From assembly GCA_024275115.1 (NCBI GenBank), contig JAJRZT010000046.1, forward strand, positions 1 through 46,262: 46,262 nucleotides of DNA, in the 5' to 3' direction. Of the stretch, positions 18,001-26,143 are shown one piece after another; position 1 is the first letter of the stretch; every line of letters begins with the position of its first letter. Below the pieces are notes generated by a model that worked only from the letters and a program-made list of their open reading frames with translations, was not told where the DNA came from and did no database searches. The translations under genes and the position numbers were made by a program. The DNA is from Gammaproteobacteria bacterium (GTDB lineage: Bacteria; Pseudomonadota; Gammaproteobacteria; UBA6429; Thiohalophilaceae).

Positions 18001-18959
18001 TAAATGAATTACGCATTGACCTGCAGCGCGCATGGAGTGAAACCAGTTACCATGTGCAAGCATTACGCGATAATCCTGATTGCGCGCAACAGGAATTTGA
18101 TAGCTTACTCAATAAAGACGATGCCGGTTTGCATGTTGATTTAAGCTTTGATGTGGACGAAAATATAGCAGCGCCGTATTTGAATTTAAACACTAAACCG
18201 AAAATGGCTATTCTACGTGAGCAAGGCGTTAATGGTCAGGTGGAAATGGCTGCCGCATTTGATAAAGCCGGTTTTGCCAGCATCGATGTCCATATGACCG
18301 ATATTATCAATGGTAATATTGATTTAGACACATTTAAAGGCTTAGTAGCCTGCGGCGGTTTCTCCTACGGTGACGTATTAGGTGCCGGTGGCGGCTGGGC
18401 TAAATCCATTTTATATAATCCACAAGCTCGCAACAGTTTCGAAAAGTTCTTTAACCGTGATGATACCTTTGGATTAGGTATCTGTAATGGTTGCCAAATG
18501 TTGTCGCACTTAAAAGATTTAATCCCGGGCGCTAGCCATTGGCCGCACTTTGTAAGAAACGTGTCAGAACAATTCGAAGCGCGACTTGCAATGGTCAAAA
18601 TTGAAAAAAGTAATTCAATATTATTTAACGGTATGGAAGGTTCACGTTTACCCATCGTGGTAGCACATGGCGAAGGCCAAGCCGTGTTCTCGTCAACCGA
18701 TAATATAAATCAGAATATCGCACTTCGTTATACCGATAACAGTGGGCAGGTAACAGAAAGTTACCCCTATAATCCAAATGGCTCACCACAAGGTATAACT
18801 GGCCTAAGTAACGAAGATGGCCGCTTTACTATAATGATGCCGCACCCTGAACGCATATTCCGAAAAGCACAGTTTTCCTACTACCCCGAAACGGCAAGCC
18901 AGACAGATGAAAGCCCGTGGATGCACTTGTTTCAAAATGCACGTTTATGGGTTGGCTAA
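15072..18959 (+). CDS. purL: Phosphoribosylformylglycinamidine synthase
   Basis: The 1295-aa single-chain enzyme converts FGAR, glutamine and ATP to FGAM in purine synthesis. Visible parts are the N-terminal PurS-like domain, FGAM-synthase domains with [19 protein letters not shown] and [21 protein letters not shown], a second AIRS-like half with [17 protein letters not shown], and a C-terminal class I glutaminase with nucleophile Cys in [13 protein letters not shown] and a His/Glu pair near MPHPERIF. The start is [14 protein letters not shown] at 15072, giving exactly the E. coli length; an open extension to 14979 is unlikely to be coding. A possible promoter (TATAAT 14948-14953) lies just outside the upstream repeat. 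Confidence 0.98.
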   Translation: MLQLHGVQALSSFRLQKQLSNLQAIEATVDSISTEFVYFIETESDLTATELATLNHLLNEDRQFQATSQTGSLILVVPRPGTISPWSTKATDIAHNCGLQEIKRIERGIAYYLQSKTALSPDILNKLSASLHDRMVESVLLDAEQATALFHHAEPAEFKSVDILAQGKHALEQANTQMGLALADDEIDYLVENFTRLKRNPTDVELMMFAQANSEHCRHKIFNADWIIDGTQKDISLFGMIRHTYKHNHEGVLSAYSDNSAVVEGFNGGRFFPQAAGEQQGEYAYHQEPIHILMKVETHNHPTAIAPFPGAATGSGGEIRDEGATGTGSKPKAGLAGFSVSNLKLPQAMREWEVEYGKPERIVSALDIMIEAPIGAAAFNNEFGRPNILGYFRTYEQSVNASNGVEVRGYHKPIMLAGGVGNIKAEHVEKGIIPAGAKIVVLGGPAMLIGLGGGAASSMTSGQSHEDLDFASVQRGNPEMERRVQEVIDRCWQRGESSPIISIHDVGAGGLSNALPELVNDSGRGANFELRNVPNDEPGMAPHEIWCNESQERYVLAVDAGSLTDFEAICKRERCPYAIVGEATEAQQLKLHDSHFNNHPIDMPLDVLLGKPPKMLRDVKSIAVKQTPFDSSNINIKEAVYRCLRLPTVANKNFLITIGDRSVTGLIHRDQMVGPWQVPVADVAVTASSFDTFTGEAMAIGERAPLALINHAASARMAIGEALTNLAASQITELKRVVLSANWMAPAGHPGEDAGLYEAVQAVGMELCPALDICVPVGKDSMSMKSVWDEGAQSKSVTAPLSLIITAFAPVKDIRKTLTPQLRTDKGDTRILFVDLAQGQQRMGGSAVAQVYNQIGDVAPDLENAANFKAAFNTIQSLNEEGILLAYHDRSDGGLFTTLAEMAFAGHVGLDINVTALGNDAISSLFNEELGVVIQVLHSDVDNVMAAFSKANASVHEIAQLNASDTIIIKYTDTTLINELRIDLQRAWSETSYHVQALRDNPDCAQQEFDSLLNKDDAGLHVDLSFDVDENIAAPYLNLNTKPKMAILREQGVNGQVEMAAAFDKAGFASIDVHMTDIINGNIDLDTFKGLVACGGFSYGDVLGAGGGWAKSILYNPQARNSFEKFFNRDDTFGLGICNGCQMLSHLKDLIPGASHWPHFVRNVSEQFEARLAMVKIEKSNSILFNGMEGSRLPIVVAHGEGQAVFSSTDNINQNIALRYTDNSGQVTESYPYNPNGSPQGITGLSNEDGRFTIMMPHPERIFRKAQFSYYPETASQTDESPWMHLFQNARLWVG

Positions 18960-18971
18960 GGTTTTATCATT

Positions 18972-19907
18972 ATGCCAAATGCCCTTTCGATACAGCATTT
19001 AACAAAAACATATAAAAATAATGTACAGGCATTAAAAGACATTTCGCTGGACATTGTTAAAGGCGATTTTTTTGCCTTGTTGGGCCCCAATGGCGCGGGC
19101 AAGTCAACCGCGATTGGTATTATCTGTTCGTTAGTCAATAAAACCGCCGGCAGCATCAAAGTCTATGGTTACGATCTGGATAAAGAAAAAGATAAAGCAA
19201 AAAGTTATATTGGTCTGGTGCCACAGGAATTTAACTTTAATGTGTTTGAGCCAGTGTTTGAGATTGTTGTTAATCAGGCGGGTTATTACGGTATTCCCCG
19301 AAAAAAAGCCGCGCAACGGGCTGAACTATTGCTTAAGCAATTAGGCTTGTGGGAAAAACGCCGTGATATGGCGCGTGAATTATCCGGTGGCATGAAGCGC
19401 CGTTTAATGATTGCACGCGCTCTGGTTCATGAACCGCAGTTACTTATTCTGGACGAGCCAACGGCTGGTGTGGATATTGAAATACGCCGTTCCATGTGGG
19501 TATTTCTGGAAGAAATTAACAGGCAAGGCACCACCATAATTTTAACAACCCACTATTTAGAAGAAGCAGAAGCGCTGTGTCGCAATATTGCGATTATTAA
19601 TAATGGCGAAATCATCGAAAACACTAAAATGAAAACGCTACTGGCGCGGTTGCATAGCGAAACCTTTATTCTTGATTTAAAAGAAAACATTAACAAGGTG
19701 CCAGCCGTTGCGGGGTATAAAATTGCACTACTTGATTCATCAACACTGAGTGTTGAAGTCAATAAAGACCAAACGGTAAATGAAGTTTTCGATGAACTGT
19801 CACGGCTCAACTTGCATGTTACCAGCATGCGTAATAAATCAAGCCGTCTGGAAGAGTTGTTTGTGTGTTTAACGGGCAACCAGATAAAAGATGATGCGCA
19901 AGGTTAA
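18972..19907 (+). CDS. ABC transporter ATP-binding protein, YadG-like
   Basis: The 311-aa cytosolic ATPase has Walker A GPNGAGKST (38-46), Q-loop VPQEFNF, ABC signature LSGGMKRR, Walker B LLILDEPTAGVD and the H-loop TTHYLEEAEAL, with a C-terminal extension of about 90 residues as in ABC-2 exporters. It pairs with the next gene, an ABC-2 permease, with a 6-nt gap. The pair resembles E. coli YadG/YadH, whose substrate is not firmly known. It starts 12 nt after purL and may be read through from it. Confidence 0.92.
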   Translation: MPNALSIQHLTKTYKNNVQALKDISLDIVKGDFFALLGPNGAGKSTAIGIICSLVNKTAGSIKVYGYDLDKEKDKAKSYIGLVPQEFNFNVFEPVFEIVVNQAGYYGIPRKKAAQRAELLLKQLGLWEKRRDMARELSGGMKRRLMIARALVHEPQLLILDEPTAGVDIEIRRSMWVFLEEINRQGTTIILTTHYLEEAEALCRNIAIINNGEIIENTKMKTLLARLHSETFILDLKENINKVPAVAGYKIALLDSSTLSVEVNKDQTVNEVFDELSRLNLHVTSMRNKSSRLEELFVCLTGNQIKDDAQG

Positions 19908-19913
19908 ATAGCC

Positions 19914-20687
19914 ATGACACTGGAACAACAATTTATCGCATTTAAAACCATTGTGGTAAAAGAAATCCTACGCTTTGCCCGTATCTGGGTGCAAACAATA
20001 GTGCCGGCGGTAATAACCACCAGTTTGTATTTTTTAATTTTCGGCAATTTAATTGGTTCGCAACTGGGCGATATTAACGGTTACAGTTATATAGACTACA
20101 TCGTGCCGGGCATTATTTTAATGTCGGTTATTACCAATGCCTACGGCAACGTGGTTTCTTCCTTTTACGGGCATAAATTTCAACATCATGTGGAAGAAAT
20201 GTTGGTATCCCCAATGCCCAATAGCGTATTGCTGGCAGGGTTTGTGGTTGGTGGGGTGGCACGTGCTCTTGTCGTGGGCAGCGTGGTAACCCTGGTCGCT
20301 ACGTTTTATACCAATATTCACTTTGAGCATATCTTTATTACTTTGGCCGTTGTTATTCTTACCGCTATTCTTTTTTCCCTGGCCGGTTTTGTAAATGCGG
20401 TTTATGCGAACAGCTTTGACGATATATCCATTATCCCCACCTTCGTATTAACACCGCTGACTTATCTAGGTGGGGTTTTCTTTTCTATAGAAATGCTCAG
20501 CACTTTCTGGCAAAACATTGCCTTATTTAATCCTATACTCTATATGGTTAATGCAATGCGATATGGTATGTTGGGGGTGTCGGATATTGATATAACAATG
20601 GCCTTTATTATTATTGGCGTGTTTTTAGCCTGTTTATACGGGTTCTGCCTTTACCTGCTGCACAATGGAATTGGACTTAGGCAATAG
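19914..20687 (+). CDS. ABC-2 type permease, YadH-like
   Basis: The 257-aa protein has six predicted TM helices and the ABC-2 pattern: an N-terminal amphipathic segment (TLEQQFIAFKTIVVKEILRF), DYIVPGIILMSVITNAYGNV, and a coupling region EEMLVSPMPNSVLLAGFVVGG. The C-terminal half has LTPLTYLGGVFFSIEMLSTFWQ in short order, the typical re-entrant part. It forms the membrane half of the exporter with the preceding ATPase. No terminator is obvious after its stop; the 342-nt gap 20688-21029 holds the pilin promoter and otherwise AT-rich sequence. Confidence 0.92.
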   Translation: MTLEQQFIAFKTIVVKEILRFARIWVQTIVPAVITTSLYFLIFGNLIGSQLGDINGYSYIDYIVPGIILMSVITNAYGNVVSSFYGHKFQHHVEEMLVSPMPNSVLLAGFVVGGVARALVVGSVVTLVATFYTNIHFEHIFITLAVVILTAILFSLAGFVNAVYANSFDDISIIPTFVLTPLTYLGGVFFSIEMLSTFWQNIALFNPILYMVNAMRYGMLGVSDIDITMAFIIIGVFLACLYGFCLYLLHNGIGLRQ

Positions 20688-20879
20688 CTATTCTTTTGGC
20701 CCCTTACCTTGCCTGTTTCAAACTGACGCTAATGGTCACATTCCGACCAGTTTTTATGTTAGGTTCTGCTTATATTTCCTTGTTTGGTTATATCCCCTGT
20801 TTTTTTAATAACCGTAACCATATGAAATAGATAATAATTTTAAACTTATTTTCATTTATGTGATGTGTTACCAGTGAGC

Positions 20880-20895
20880 TGGCATGGTTGCTGCT
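20880..20895 (+). promoter_or_regulatory. Sigma-54-type -24/-12 promoter for the pilin gene
   Basis: TGGCATGGTTGCTGCT matches the TGGCAC-N5-TTGCW consensus except at two positions, with the GG and GC elements correctly 10 nt apart. The predicted start near 20906 gives a leader of about 124 nt before the pilin ATG. AT-rich DNA upstream could hold sites for a PilR-like activator. In Pseudomonas the pilA gene is RpoN/PilSR dependent; the same control is inferred here. Confidence 0.65.
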
Positions 20896-21029
20896 GTGTA
20901 GGTATGTAAGTTCAAATTTTAGCCATGTATGTTGTCACAATTAAGGTTTAGGCAAAATACAGGTAAGGGAATAGCGGCATTGCAGGAAGTAATAAAATTT
21001 TGTCTAAACCCAAATCAGGAGAGTTTTAA

Positions 21030-21587
21030 ATGAAAAAAATACAATCAGGTTTTACATTAATCGAGCTGATGATCGTGGTTGCGATTATCGGTATTTTAGC
21101 GGCCATCGCAATTCCAGCATATAATGGCTATATCGATGCGGCTAAAAAAGATAAGGTTATTGCAAATTTTGAGAGTGCCGCTCGAGAAGTTGCTAACGAA
21201 ATTAAAAAAGATATAACTGCAATTAACTTAGGTCAACCTCTCGGTAATTTCTTCCGCACAGCCAAAGCGACTCCAAACACTGCAACTACCACCCTTGCCG
21301 GTTTAGTTGCTTATTTGAATGGGGTTCATGATGGCCAGGCTGTCAACATAAATTTTGCACCTGAAGCAATTGGGGGAGCCATTGCACCTGCTTATGTTGC
21401 TGCGGGTGCTGTTGCGGGTTGTGTCATTCATAATGCAAATGGAGCAGCTGTTGCTGCTGGACAAATAGGGATAGCCTGGGATGCCCTTCGTACTAATGCA
21501 AGTATTGGTGTTACCATTTGTAGACCAGCATACGGTCCTCCCGCTGATCTTCTACTTGCATCTACAAGGAATATTACTTGGGAATAA
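21030..21587 (+). CDS. Type IV pilin-like major subunit
   Basis: The 185-aa prepilin has a short positive leader MKKIQSG followed by [20 protein letters not shown], the classic class III signal; PilD-type peptidase would cut after Gly7 and methylate Phe8. Glu12 (mature E5) is present. The rest is a globular domain with two cysteines (C131 and C164) that may form the C-terminal disulfide loop of pilins. It has an AGGAGA Shine-Dalgarno, its own sigma-54-type promoter and a strong terminator, so it is monocistronic. No assembly genes are nearby; they must lie elsewhere. PilA is a reasonable label but pseudopilin roles are not excluded. Confidence 0.9.
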   Translation: MKKIQSGFTLIELMIVVAIIGILAAIAIPAYNGYIDAAKKDKVIANFESAAREVANEIKKDITAINLGQPLGNFFRTAKATPNTATTTLAGLVAYLNGVHDGQAVNINFAPEAIGGAIAPAYVAAGAVAGCVIHNANGAAVAAGQIGIAWDALRTNASIGVTICRPAYGPPADLLLASTRNITWE

Positions 21588-21611
21588 AATCCCCTGGATA
21601 TAAGCACTAAC

Positions 21612-21643
21612 AAAAAACCCTCGCAATGCGCGAGGGTTTTTTT
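21612..21643 (+). terminator. Rho-independent terminator after the pilin gene
   Basis: CCCTCGC (21618-21624) pairs with GCGAGGG (21630-21636) around a 5-nt loop, flanked by an A-run before and a T-run after. The A-run makes it likely bidirectional, serving the convergent SDR gene as well. Confidence 0.93.
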
Positions 21644-21669
21644 GTCTGCTGTTTATTGCTGATGATGAG

Positions 21670-22497
21670 TTAGACTTTTCTAAGCAGCTTATCTAGAACG
21701 CGAGTCGATAAGACTCGTTTCAAATAACCAAATAAGTAAGTTGGAAAAGTCACATAGTAATGTGCTTTAGGTCGTTTAGCCGTTAGCGCTTTCAACACTT
21801 TGGTGTAAACCGCATCCGCGGGTAGAGTAAAAGGTACCACGGGGCCGTTCGTTTCCAGCTTTTTAAGCAGATTCTCGTAGTTGCTTTTAAAATAGCTGTT
21901 CTCAGTATCTATATTTTTCTTAAAATACAGCAAAGCATTAGCACGAAAACGGCTGCTAATGGGCCCCGGCTCAATCATCGAAACAAAAATATTGCTGCCG
22001 TGCAGCTCTAAGCGCAACGTGTCGTTTAAGCCTTCAATGGCATATTTACTGGCGTTGTAGGCCCCACGAAAACGCATAGCAACCAGCCCGAGTATGGAGC
22101 TATTCTGAATAATGCGCCCATAGCCTTGTTTGCGCATAACGGGAATGACTAAATTGGTGAGTTCATGCCAGCCAAAAAAGTTATTTTCAAACTGTTCTAA
22201 TAATACCTTACGGCTTAAGTCTTCAACTGCCCCGGGCTGGCCATAGGCACCGTTATTGAATAAGGCGTAGAGTGTGCCACCGGTGGCGGCTAAAACATGT
22301 TGTACGGTCGTTTTGATGGTGTCAGAATCGGTATAGTCTAACAGGAAGCTTTCAAAACCCTGTTGTTTCAGTTTTTCAACATCATCCGCTTTTCTTGCTG
22401 TGGCAAATACCCGATAGCCGTCCTGCTTAAGCCTTTGTGCAGTACATAAGCCAATGCCGCTGGAGCAACCGGTGATAAGGATTGATTTTTTGTCCAT
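21670..22497 (-). CDS. Short-chain dehydrogenase/reductase (SDR)
   Basis: The 275-aa Rossmann-fold oxidoreductase has TGCSSGIG for NAD(P) binding near the N-terminus (followed by VFATARK, whose Arg/Lys suggests NADPH preference), FNNGAYG in place of NNAG, and the catalytic Ser-Tyr-Lys in QNSSILG and YNASKYAIEG. After it comes EPGPISSRF. The C-terminal part (HYYVTFPTYLFGYLKRVLSTR) is like SDRs acting on lipids or retinol-like substrates, and it may be membrane-associated. Substrate is unknown. It is a single gene, convergent with the pilin and sharing its terminator region. Confidence 0.92.
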   Translation of the reverse strand: MDKKSILITGCSSGIGLCTAQRLKQDGYRVFATARKADDVEKLKQQGFESFLLDYTDSDTIKTTVQHVLAATGGTLYALFNNGAYGQPGAVEDLSRKVLLEQFENNFFGWHELTNLVIPVMRKQGYGRIIQNSSILGLVAMRFRGAYNASKYAIEGLNDTLRLELHGSNIFVSMIEPGPISSRFRANALLYFKKNIDTENSYFKSNYENLLKKLETNGPVVPFTLPADAVYTKVLKALTAKRPKAHYYVTFPTYLFGYLKRVLSTRVLDKLLRKV

Positions 22498-22589
22498 ATT
22501 ATCTCAGTGTTTGTATGTGGCTCATTGGAAAAGGCACCATTTTGACGTACAATTATACTTAACTATTCCGGTAATAAGGAGTCTGGATT

Positions 22590-22877
22590 ATGCACTCAAT
22601 AAAACCTGACAAAGACGACAGGATTAACCTACGCTTAAAATCCAATACTAAGCTTTTGCTGGAACGTGCTGCAAGCTTTGAGGGGAAAACGGTCAGTAAA
22701 TTCATCCTTAGCAGTGCATTGGCACGCGCAGAGAAGACAATACAAAAACACGATACGATGCGTTTAAACGGGAACGATTCAGAAGCATTTTTTAATGCGT
22801 TAGCAGCCCCGGTTAAATTCAATGATAATTTATTGCTTGCTTTTGAAGAGCATAGGCGGCGTGTGTCCAGCAAATGA
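22590..22877 (+). CDS. tacA: TacA-type antitoxin (DUF1778, ribbon-helix-helix)
   Basis: The 95-aa protein has the DUF1778 RHH domain: DDRINLRLKSNTKLLLERAASFEGKTVSKFILSSALARAEKTI (about 10-55, quoted in the usual order), then a C-terminal tail NALAAPVKFNDNLLLAFEEHRRR that in TacA/AtaR proteins covers the acetyl-transferase toxin. A GGAG Shine-Dalgarno lies about 9 nt before the ATG. Its stop overlaps the toxin start by 4 nt. As a DNA-binding dimer it likely represses the operon. Confidence 0.9.
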   Translation: MHSIKPDKDDRINLRLKSNTKLLLERAASFEGKTVSKFILSSALARAEKTIQKHDTMRLNGNDSEAFFNALAAPVKFNDNLLLAFEEHRRRVSSK

Positions 22878-23389
22878 TAGAATTTCAACATGGAAGTGAA
22901 AAAGATCTCATTATTGAACCACTCAGCAATATTCATAACCGTGCTGTTTTTCAGTGTGGTGTAGACTCATTGAATGACTATATCAAAAAACAGGCTAATC
23001 AGGACGTGAAACGCCGCGTTAGCCGGGTTTATGTTGCTATAGAATCGGGAAGTCCAGCCACTATTGTCGGTTACTATACATTAAGTACATTATCGATTGA
23101 ACTGAATCAGCTACCTGAGTCTCTGGCTAGCAAGCTACCAAAACATCCTGTTCCAGCAGCATTAATTGGGCGACTTGCCGTAAGCCAATCAGCGCAGGGC
23201 GTTGGTATTGGTAAAATGCTACTGGTTGATGCCATTAAACGAACACTTGCAGTTAGCAACGATATTGCCATTTATGCAATGGTTGTTGATGCCATTAATA
23301 TGGAAGCACAGCATTTTTACGAACGTTTCGGTTTTACTTTGCTCTGTACTGAAAATCAGCGATTATTCCTGCCACTAAAATCCTTTTAA
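22874..23389 (+). CDS. tacT: TacT/AtaT-type GNAT toxin
   Basis: The 171-aa GCN5-type acetyltransferase has the acetyl-CoA motif GRLAVSQSAQGVGIGKMLL (about 98-116) and the C-terminal segment AQHFYERFGFTLL with the conserved Tyr. N-terminal DSLNDYIKKQANQDVKRRVSRVYVA matches GNAT toxins, which acetylate the amino group of charged tRNAs and block translation. Overlap with the antitoxin gene (ATGA) supports co-translation. Length is typical and the motifs are intact, so it is probably functional. Confidence 0.9.
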   Translation: MIEFQHGSEKDLIIEPLSNIHNRAVFQCGVDSLNDYIKKQANQDVKRRVSRVYVAIESGSPATIVGYYTLSTLSIELNQLPESLASKLPKHPVPAALIGRLAVSQSAQGVGIGKMLLVDAIKRTLAVSNDIAIYAMVVDAINMEAQHFYERFGFTLLCTENQRLFLPLKSF

Positions 23390-23514
23390 ACTTGCCCCAT
23401 TGTTTTAATAGTCGTTGAGATTTAATGAATGGCAACATAAAAACAGGTATAATGCGCGGCTTGATTTAATCGCTTTGGGTTTAATTTCCCGCAGCTTGTT
23501 GCGTAAATATTGTA

Positions 23515-23598
23515 TGTAGCCTGGATGTAGCGCAGCGTAATCCGGGGAGACTTGTGCTACACATTCCCCGGATTCCATTGCATTCCATCCGGGCTACA
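23515..23598 (-). repeat. Dispersed palindromic repeat family A, copy 2 (inverted)
   Basis: About 84 nt, starting TGTAGCCTGGATG and ending CATCCGGGCTACA. Its reverse complement aligns with the copies at 14865 and 23935. It lies in the 23390-23671 gap between tacT and fmdB. The gap otherwise holds a GC-rich hairpin at 23615-23639 and no gene. Confidence 0.85.
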
Positions 23599-23614
23599 AT
23601 AGTTAAGACGTTAA

Positions 23615-23639
23615 TACCCCGTCCGCTTGCGGCGGGGTA
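23615..23639 (+). promoter_or_regulatory. GC-rich hairpin before fmdB
   Basis: TACCCCG (23615-23621) pairs with CGGGGTA (23633-23639), with an inner CCGC/GCGG extension. A loose T-rich stretch follows. It could be a terminator for upstream transcription or a leader hairpin for fmdB; which cannot be told from the sequence. Confidence 0.5.
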
Positions 23640-23671
23640 GTTTATTCTAGTCTGGTTTTAGAGGAAGTTTA

Positions 23672-23938
23672 ATGCCAATTTATGAATATGAGTGTGGGGC
23701 GTGTGGTCATGCTTTTGAAGCTTTTCAGAAGATGGCGGACGAGCCCTTAAAAGAGTGCCCTGAATGTAAAAAGGTGGCACTGAAAAAGTTAATATCTGCT
23801 TCGGCCTTTCGTTTGAAAGGCGATGGCTGGTATGAAACGGACTTTAAAACCGGTAGCAAGAAGAATTTAGCCGGTGAGGAATCGGCTAAGCCAAATAAGT
23901 CAGATGGTAAATCGGATTCTGATTCTAAAAGTCAGTAG
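23672..23938 (+). CDS. FmdB-type zinc-ribbon protein
   Basis: The 88-aa protein has an N-terminal FmdB zinc ribbon, [16 protein letters not shown], with a second CxxC pair (CPECKK) about 20 residues later; four Cys would bind Zn2+. The middle ([21 protein letters not shown]) is the usual FmdB continuation, and the tail is Ser/Lys/Asp-rich and disordered. FmdB-like genes often sit upstream of aspS in beta- and gammaproteobacteria, as here. Function is not established; FmdB was named as a regulator of formamidase. The TAG stop at 23936-23938 lies inside a dispersed repeat, so the repeat may have trimmed or replaced the original end. Confidence 0.9.
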   Translation: MPIYEYECGACGHAFEAFQKMADEPLKECPECKKVALKKLISASAFRLKGDGWYETDFKTGSKKNLAGEESAKPNKSDGKSDSDSKSQ

Positions 23939-24015
23939 CCCGGATGAAATGAAATGTAATCCGGGAAATAATGCACCAATACTCCCGGATTTCGCTGCGC
24001 TGCATCCAGGCTACA
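23935..24015 (+). repeat. Dispersed palindromic repeat family A, copy 3
   Basis: An intact 81-nt copy from GTAGCCCGGATG to CATCCAGGCTACA. Its first 36 nt match copy 1 exactly. It begins inside the last codons of fmdB and supplies the TAG stop. With the inverted copy at 23515-23598 it brackets fmdB. Confidence 0.88.
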
Positions 24016-24089
24016 TAAATAAAAAGATGGGAATGACGGCATTAATAATATATTTTGTACTAACACTTTGTTTTTAAAGGAAAATTTTT

Positions 24090-25877
24090 ATGCGTAGCCA
24101 TTATTGCGGTGAAGTGAACGAATCTTTAATTGATCAGGAAGTGACCGTATGCGGTTGGGCGCATCGTCGTCGTGACCACGGCGGGGTTATTTTTATTGAC
24201 TTGCGCGACCGTGAAGGCTTGCTTCAGGTGGTGTATGACCCTGATATTGAAGATGTTTTTGCCACAGCCGAGAGTGTGCGTAATGAGTTTGTACTGCGTG
24301 TACGGGGCAAAGTTCGCCACCGCCCGGAAGGCACTAAAAACGATAACCTGAAAACAGGCCAGGTTGAAATACTGGGGCTGGATTTAGAAATTTTAAGCCA
24401 TGCCGACACCCCCCCGTTTCAAATTGACGACAGTGATGTGTCGGAAGAACATCGCCTAAAATACCGCTATGTTGACCTGCGTCGTCCGGAAATGTTGAAA
24501 CGGTTGCAATTACGCTCGAAAATTTCCAATTTATTTCGCCGCTATCTGGAAGAAGACGGCTTTTTAGATATCGAAACTCCCATGCTTACTAAGGCAACAC
24601 CGGAAGGTGCGCGGGATTATCTGGTGCCCAGCCGTACCCACGAAGGCAGTTTCTTTGCTTTGCCGCAGTCGCCACAGATTTTTAAACAATTACTGATGAT
24701 GTCCGGCATGGATCGCTATTATCAGATAGTGCGCTGCTTTCGTGACGAAGACCTGCGTGCCGATCGTCAGCCGGAATTTACTCAACTGGATATCGAAACC
24801 TCCTTTTTAGACGAAGAAACACTGATGACCATGATGGAAAACATGATGCGCCATGTGTTCAAAGAAGGTATTGGTGTTGAGCTCCCCAATCCATTCCCGC
24901 GCATGACGCACGAAGAAGCCATGCTGCGTTATGGCTCCGATAAGCCGGACTTGCGTATTGCACTTGAATTAGTGGATTTAAAAGACGTGATGGCGGCGGT
25001 GGATTTCAAAGTCTTCAGTGGCCCGGCCAAAGATCCCAAAGGCCGGGTTGCGGCTCTGCGTTTACCTAAGGGTTGCGAGTTAAGCCGTAAAGAAATTGAT
25101 AATTACACCGATTTTGTCGCTATTTACGGTGCTAAAGGGTTGGCCTATATTAAAGTAAATGATTTGTCGCAGGGCAAAGAAGGCTGCCAGTCGCCTATCT
25201 TAAAATTTCTGCCGGATGAGGTCGTTACCGCTATTTTAGAACGCACGGGCGCCGAAACAGGTGATCTGATTTTCTTTGGTGCCGATAAAGCCACGGTTGT
25301 AAATGAAGCATTAGGTGCATTACGCGTCAAGTTAGCCGAAGATCGCGGCCTGATTGCCGACGAATGGCAGCCGATGTGGGTTGTTGATTTCCCTATGTTC
25401 GAAGAAGATGAAGCCAATAAGCGCTGGACGGCGCTGCATCACCCGTTTACTGCGCCACAAACCGATAGTATAGCCGAGTTAGAGGCCAATCCGGGCACGA
25501 CGTTGTCTCGGGCATACGATATGGTTTTAAATGGCACCGAATTGGGTGGTGGTTCTATCCGTATACACAGCCCGGAAGTCCAGAAATCGGTGTTTAAATT
25601 ACTGGGTATCAGCGATGAAGAGGCCGAAGACAAGTTTGGTTTCCTGCTTGATGCGCTTAAATTTGGCTGCCCACCGCATGGTGGCATCGCTTTTGGCCTG
25701 GATCGCCTGATTATGCTGATGACGGGGGCGCATTCGATTCGTGATGTGATGGCTTTTCCTAAAACACAGTCTGCCAGTTGCCTGTTAACACAAGCCCCTT
25801 CGCCAGTGAGTGCTAACCAACTACGTGACCTGCATATCAAATTACGCCAGCCTGTTAAAGTCGAAGCGGATAGCTAG
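24090..25877 (+). CDS. aspS: Aspartyl-tRNA synthetase, bacterial type
   Basis: The 595-aa class II enzyme has an N-terminal anticodon-binding OB domain (1-105), the motif 2 region [18 protein letters not shown], the inserted GAD domain of bacterial AspRS (about 290-420) and motif 3 [13 protein letters not shown] near residue 535. His30 (in [10 protein letters not shown]) and Gly81 (in RHRPEGTKN) correspond to positions that in Pseudomonas aeruginosa AspRS mark a non-discriminating enzyme that also charges tRNA-Asn, whereas E. coli has Leu at the first. This predicts a need for GatCAB. AAGGA lies before the ATG. In many relatives aspS is followed by yebC; here a signalling cassette intervenes. 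Confidence 0.98.
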   Translation: MRSHYCGEVNESLIDQEVTVCGWAHRRRDHGGVIFIDLRDREGLLQVVYDPDIEDVFATAESVRNEFVLRVRGKVRHRPEGTKNDNLKTGQVEILGLDLEILSHADTPPFQIDDSDVSEEHRLKYRYVDLRRPEMLKRLQLRSKISNLFRRYLEEDGFLDIETPMLTKATPEGARDYLVPSRTHEGSFFALPQSPQIFKQLLMMSGMDRYYQIVRCFRDEDLRADRQPEFTQLDIETSFLDEETLMTMMENMMRHVFKEGIGVELPNPFPRMTHEEAMLRYGSDKPDLRIALELVDLKDVMAAVDFKVFSGPAKDPKGRVAALRLPKGCELSRKEIDNYTDFVAIYGAKGLAYIKVNDLSQGKEGCQSPILKFLPDEVVTAILERTGAETGDLIFFGADKATVVNEALGALRVKLAEDRGLIADEWQPMWVVDFPMFEEDEANKRWTALHHPFTAPQTDSIAELEANPGTTLSRAYDMVLNGTELGGGSIRIHSPEVQKSVFKLLGISDEEAEDKFGFLLDALKFGCPPHGGIAFGLDRLIMLMTGAHSIRDVMAFPKTQSASCLLTQAPSPVSANQLRDLHIKLRQPVKVEADS

Positions 25878-25882
25878 CACCT

Positions 25883-25940
25883 CAAATTAAGACCAAATTA
25901 GCTAAATTGGACATATTTTGTCCAGTTTGGGCTTAATTTG
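25883..25940. repeat. Large imperfect palindrome downstream of aspS
   Basis: Outer arms CAAATTAAGaCCAAA (from 25883) and TTTGGgCTTAATTTG (to 25940) pair with one mismatch; an inner GGACA/TGTCC stem closes a short loop. There is no clear T-run, so a simple terminator is not supported. It may be a transcript-stabilising hairpin or a small mobile repeat. The rest of the 25878-26143 gap is AT-rich with nothing else recognised. Confidence 0.7.
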
Positions 25941-26143
25941 CCTATTAAACAGGCAGATAGCTGTTTTTTTTGTAATGATGTATGCTCATAAGTTCATGTT
26001 TAGGGTCAAAGTGTCGATAATTAGAAGAACATATATAAAGGTATGGTATGAATTGCGTAGCGATAATAAAAACACCGAATAGAAACAGTGTGCCTGAATT
26101 TTTTAGTGTTAATAAACAGCAAGGTTTAACTGATATATAAGGA

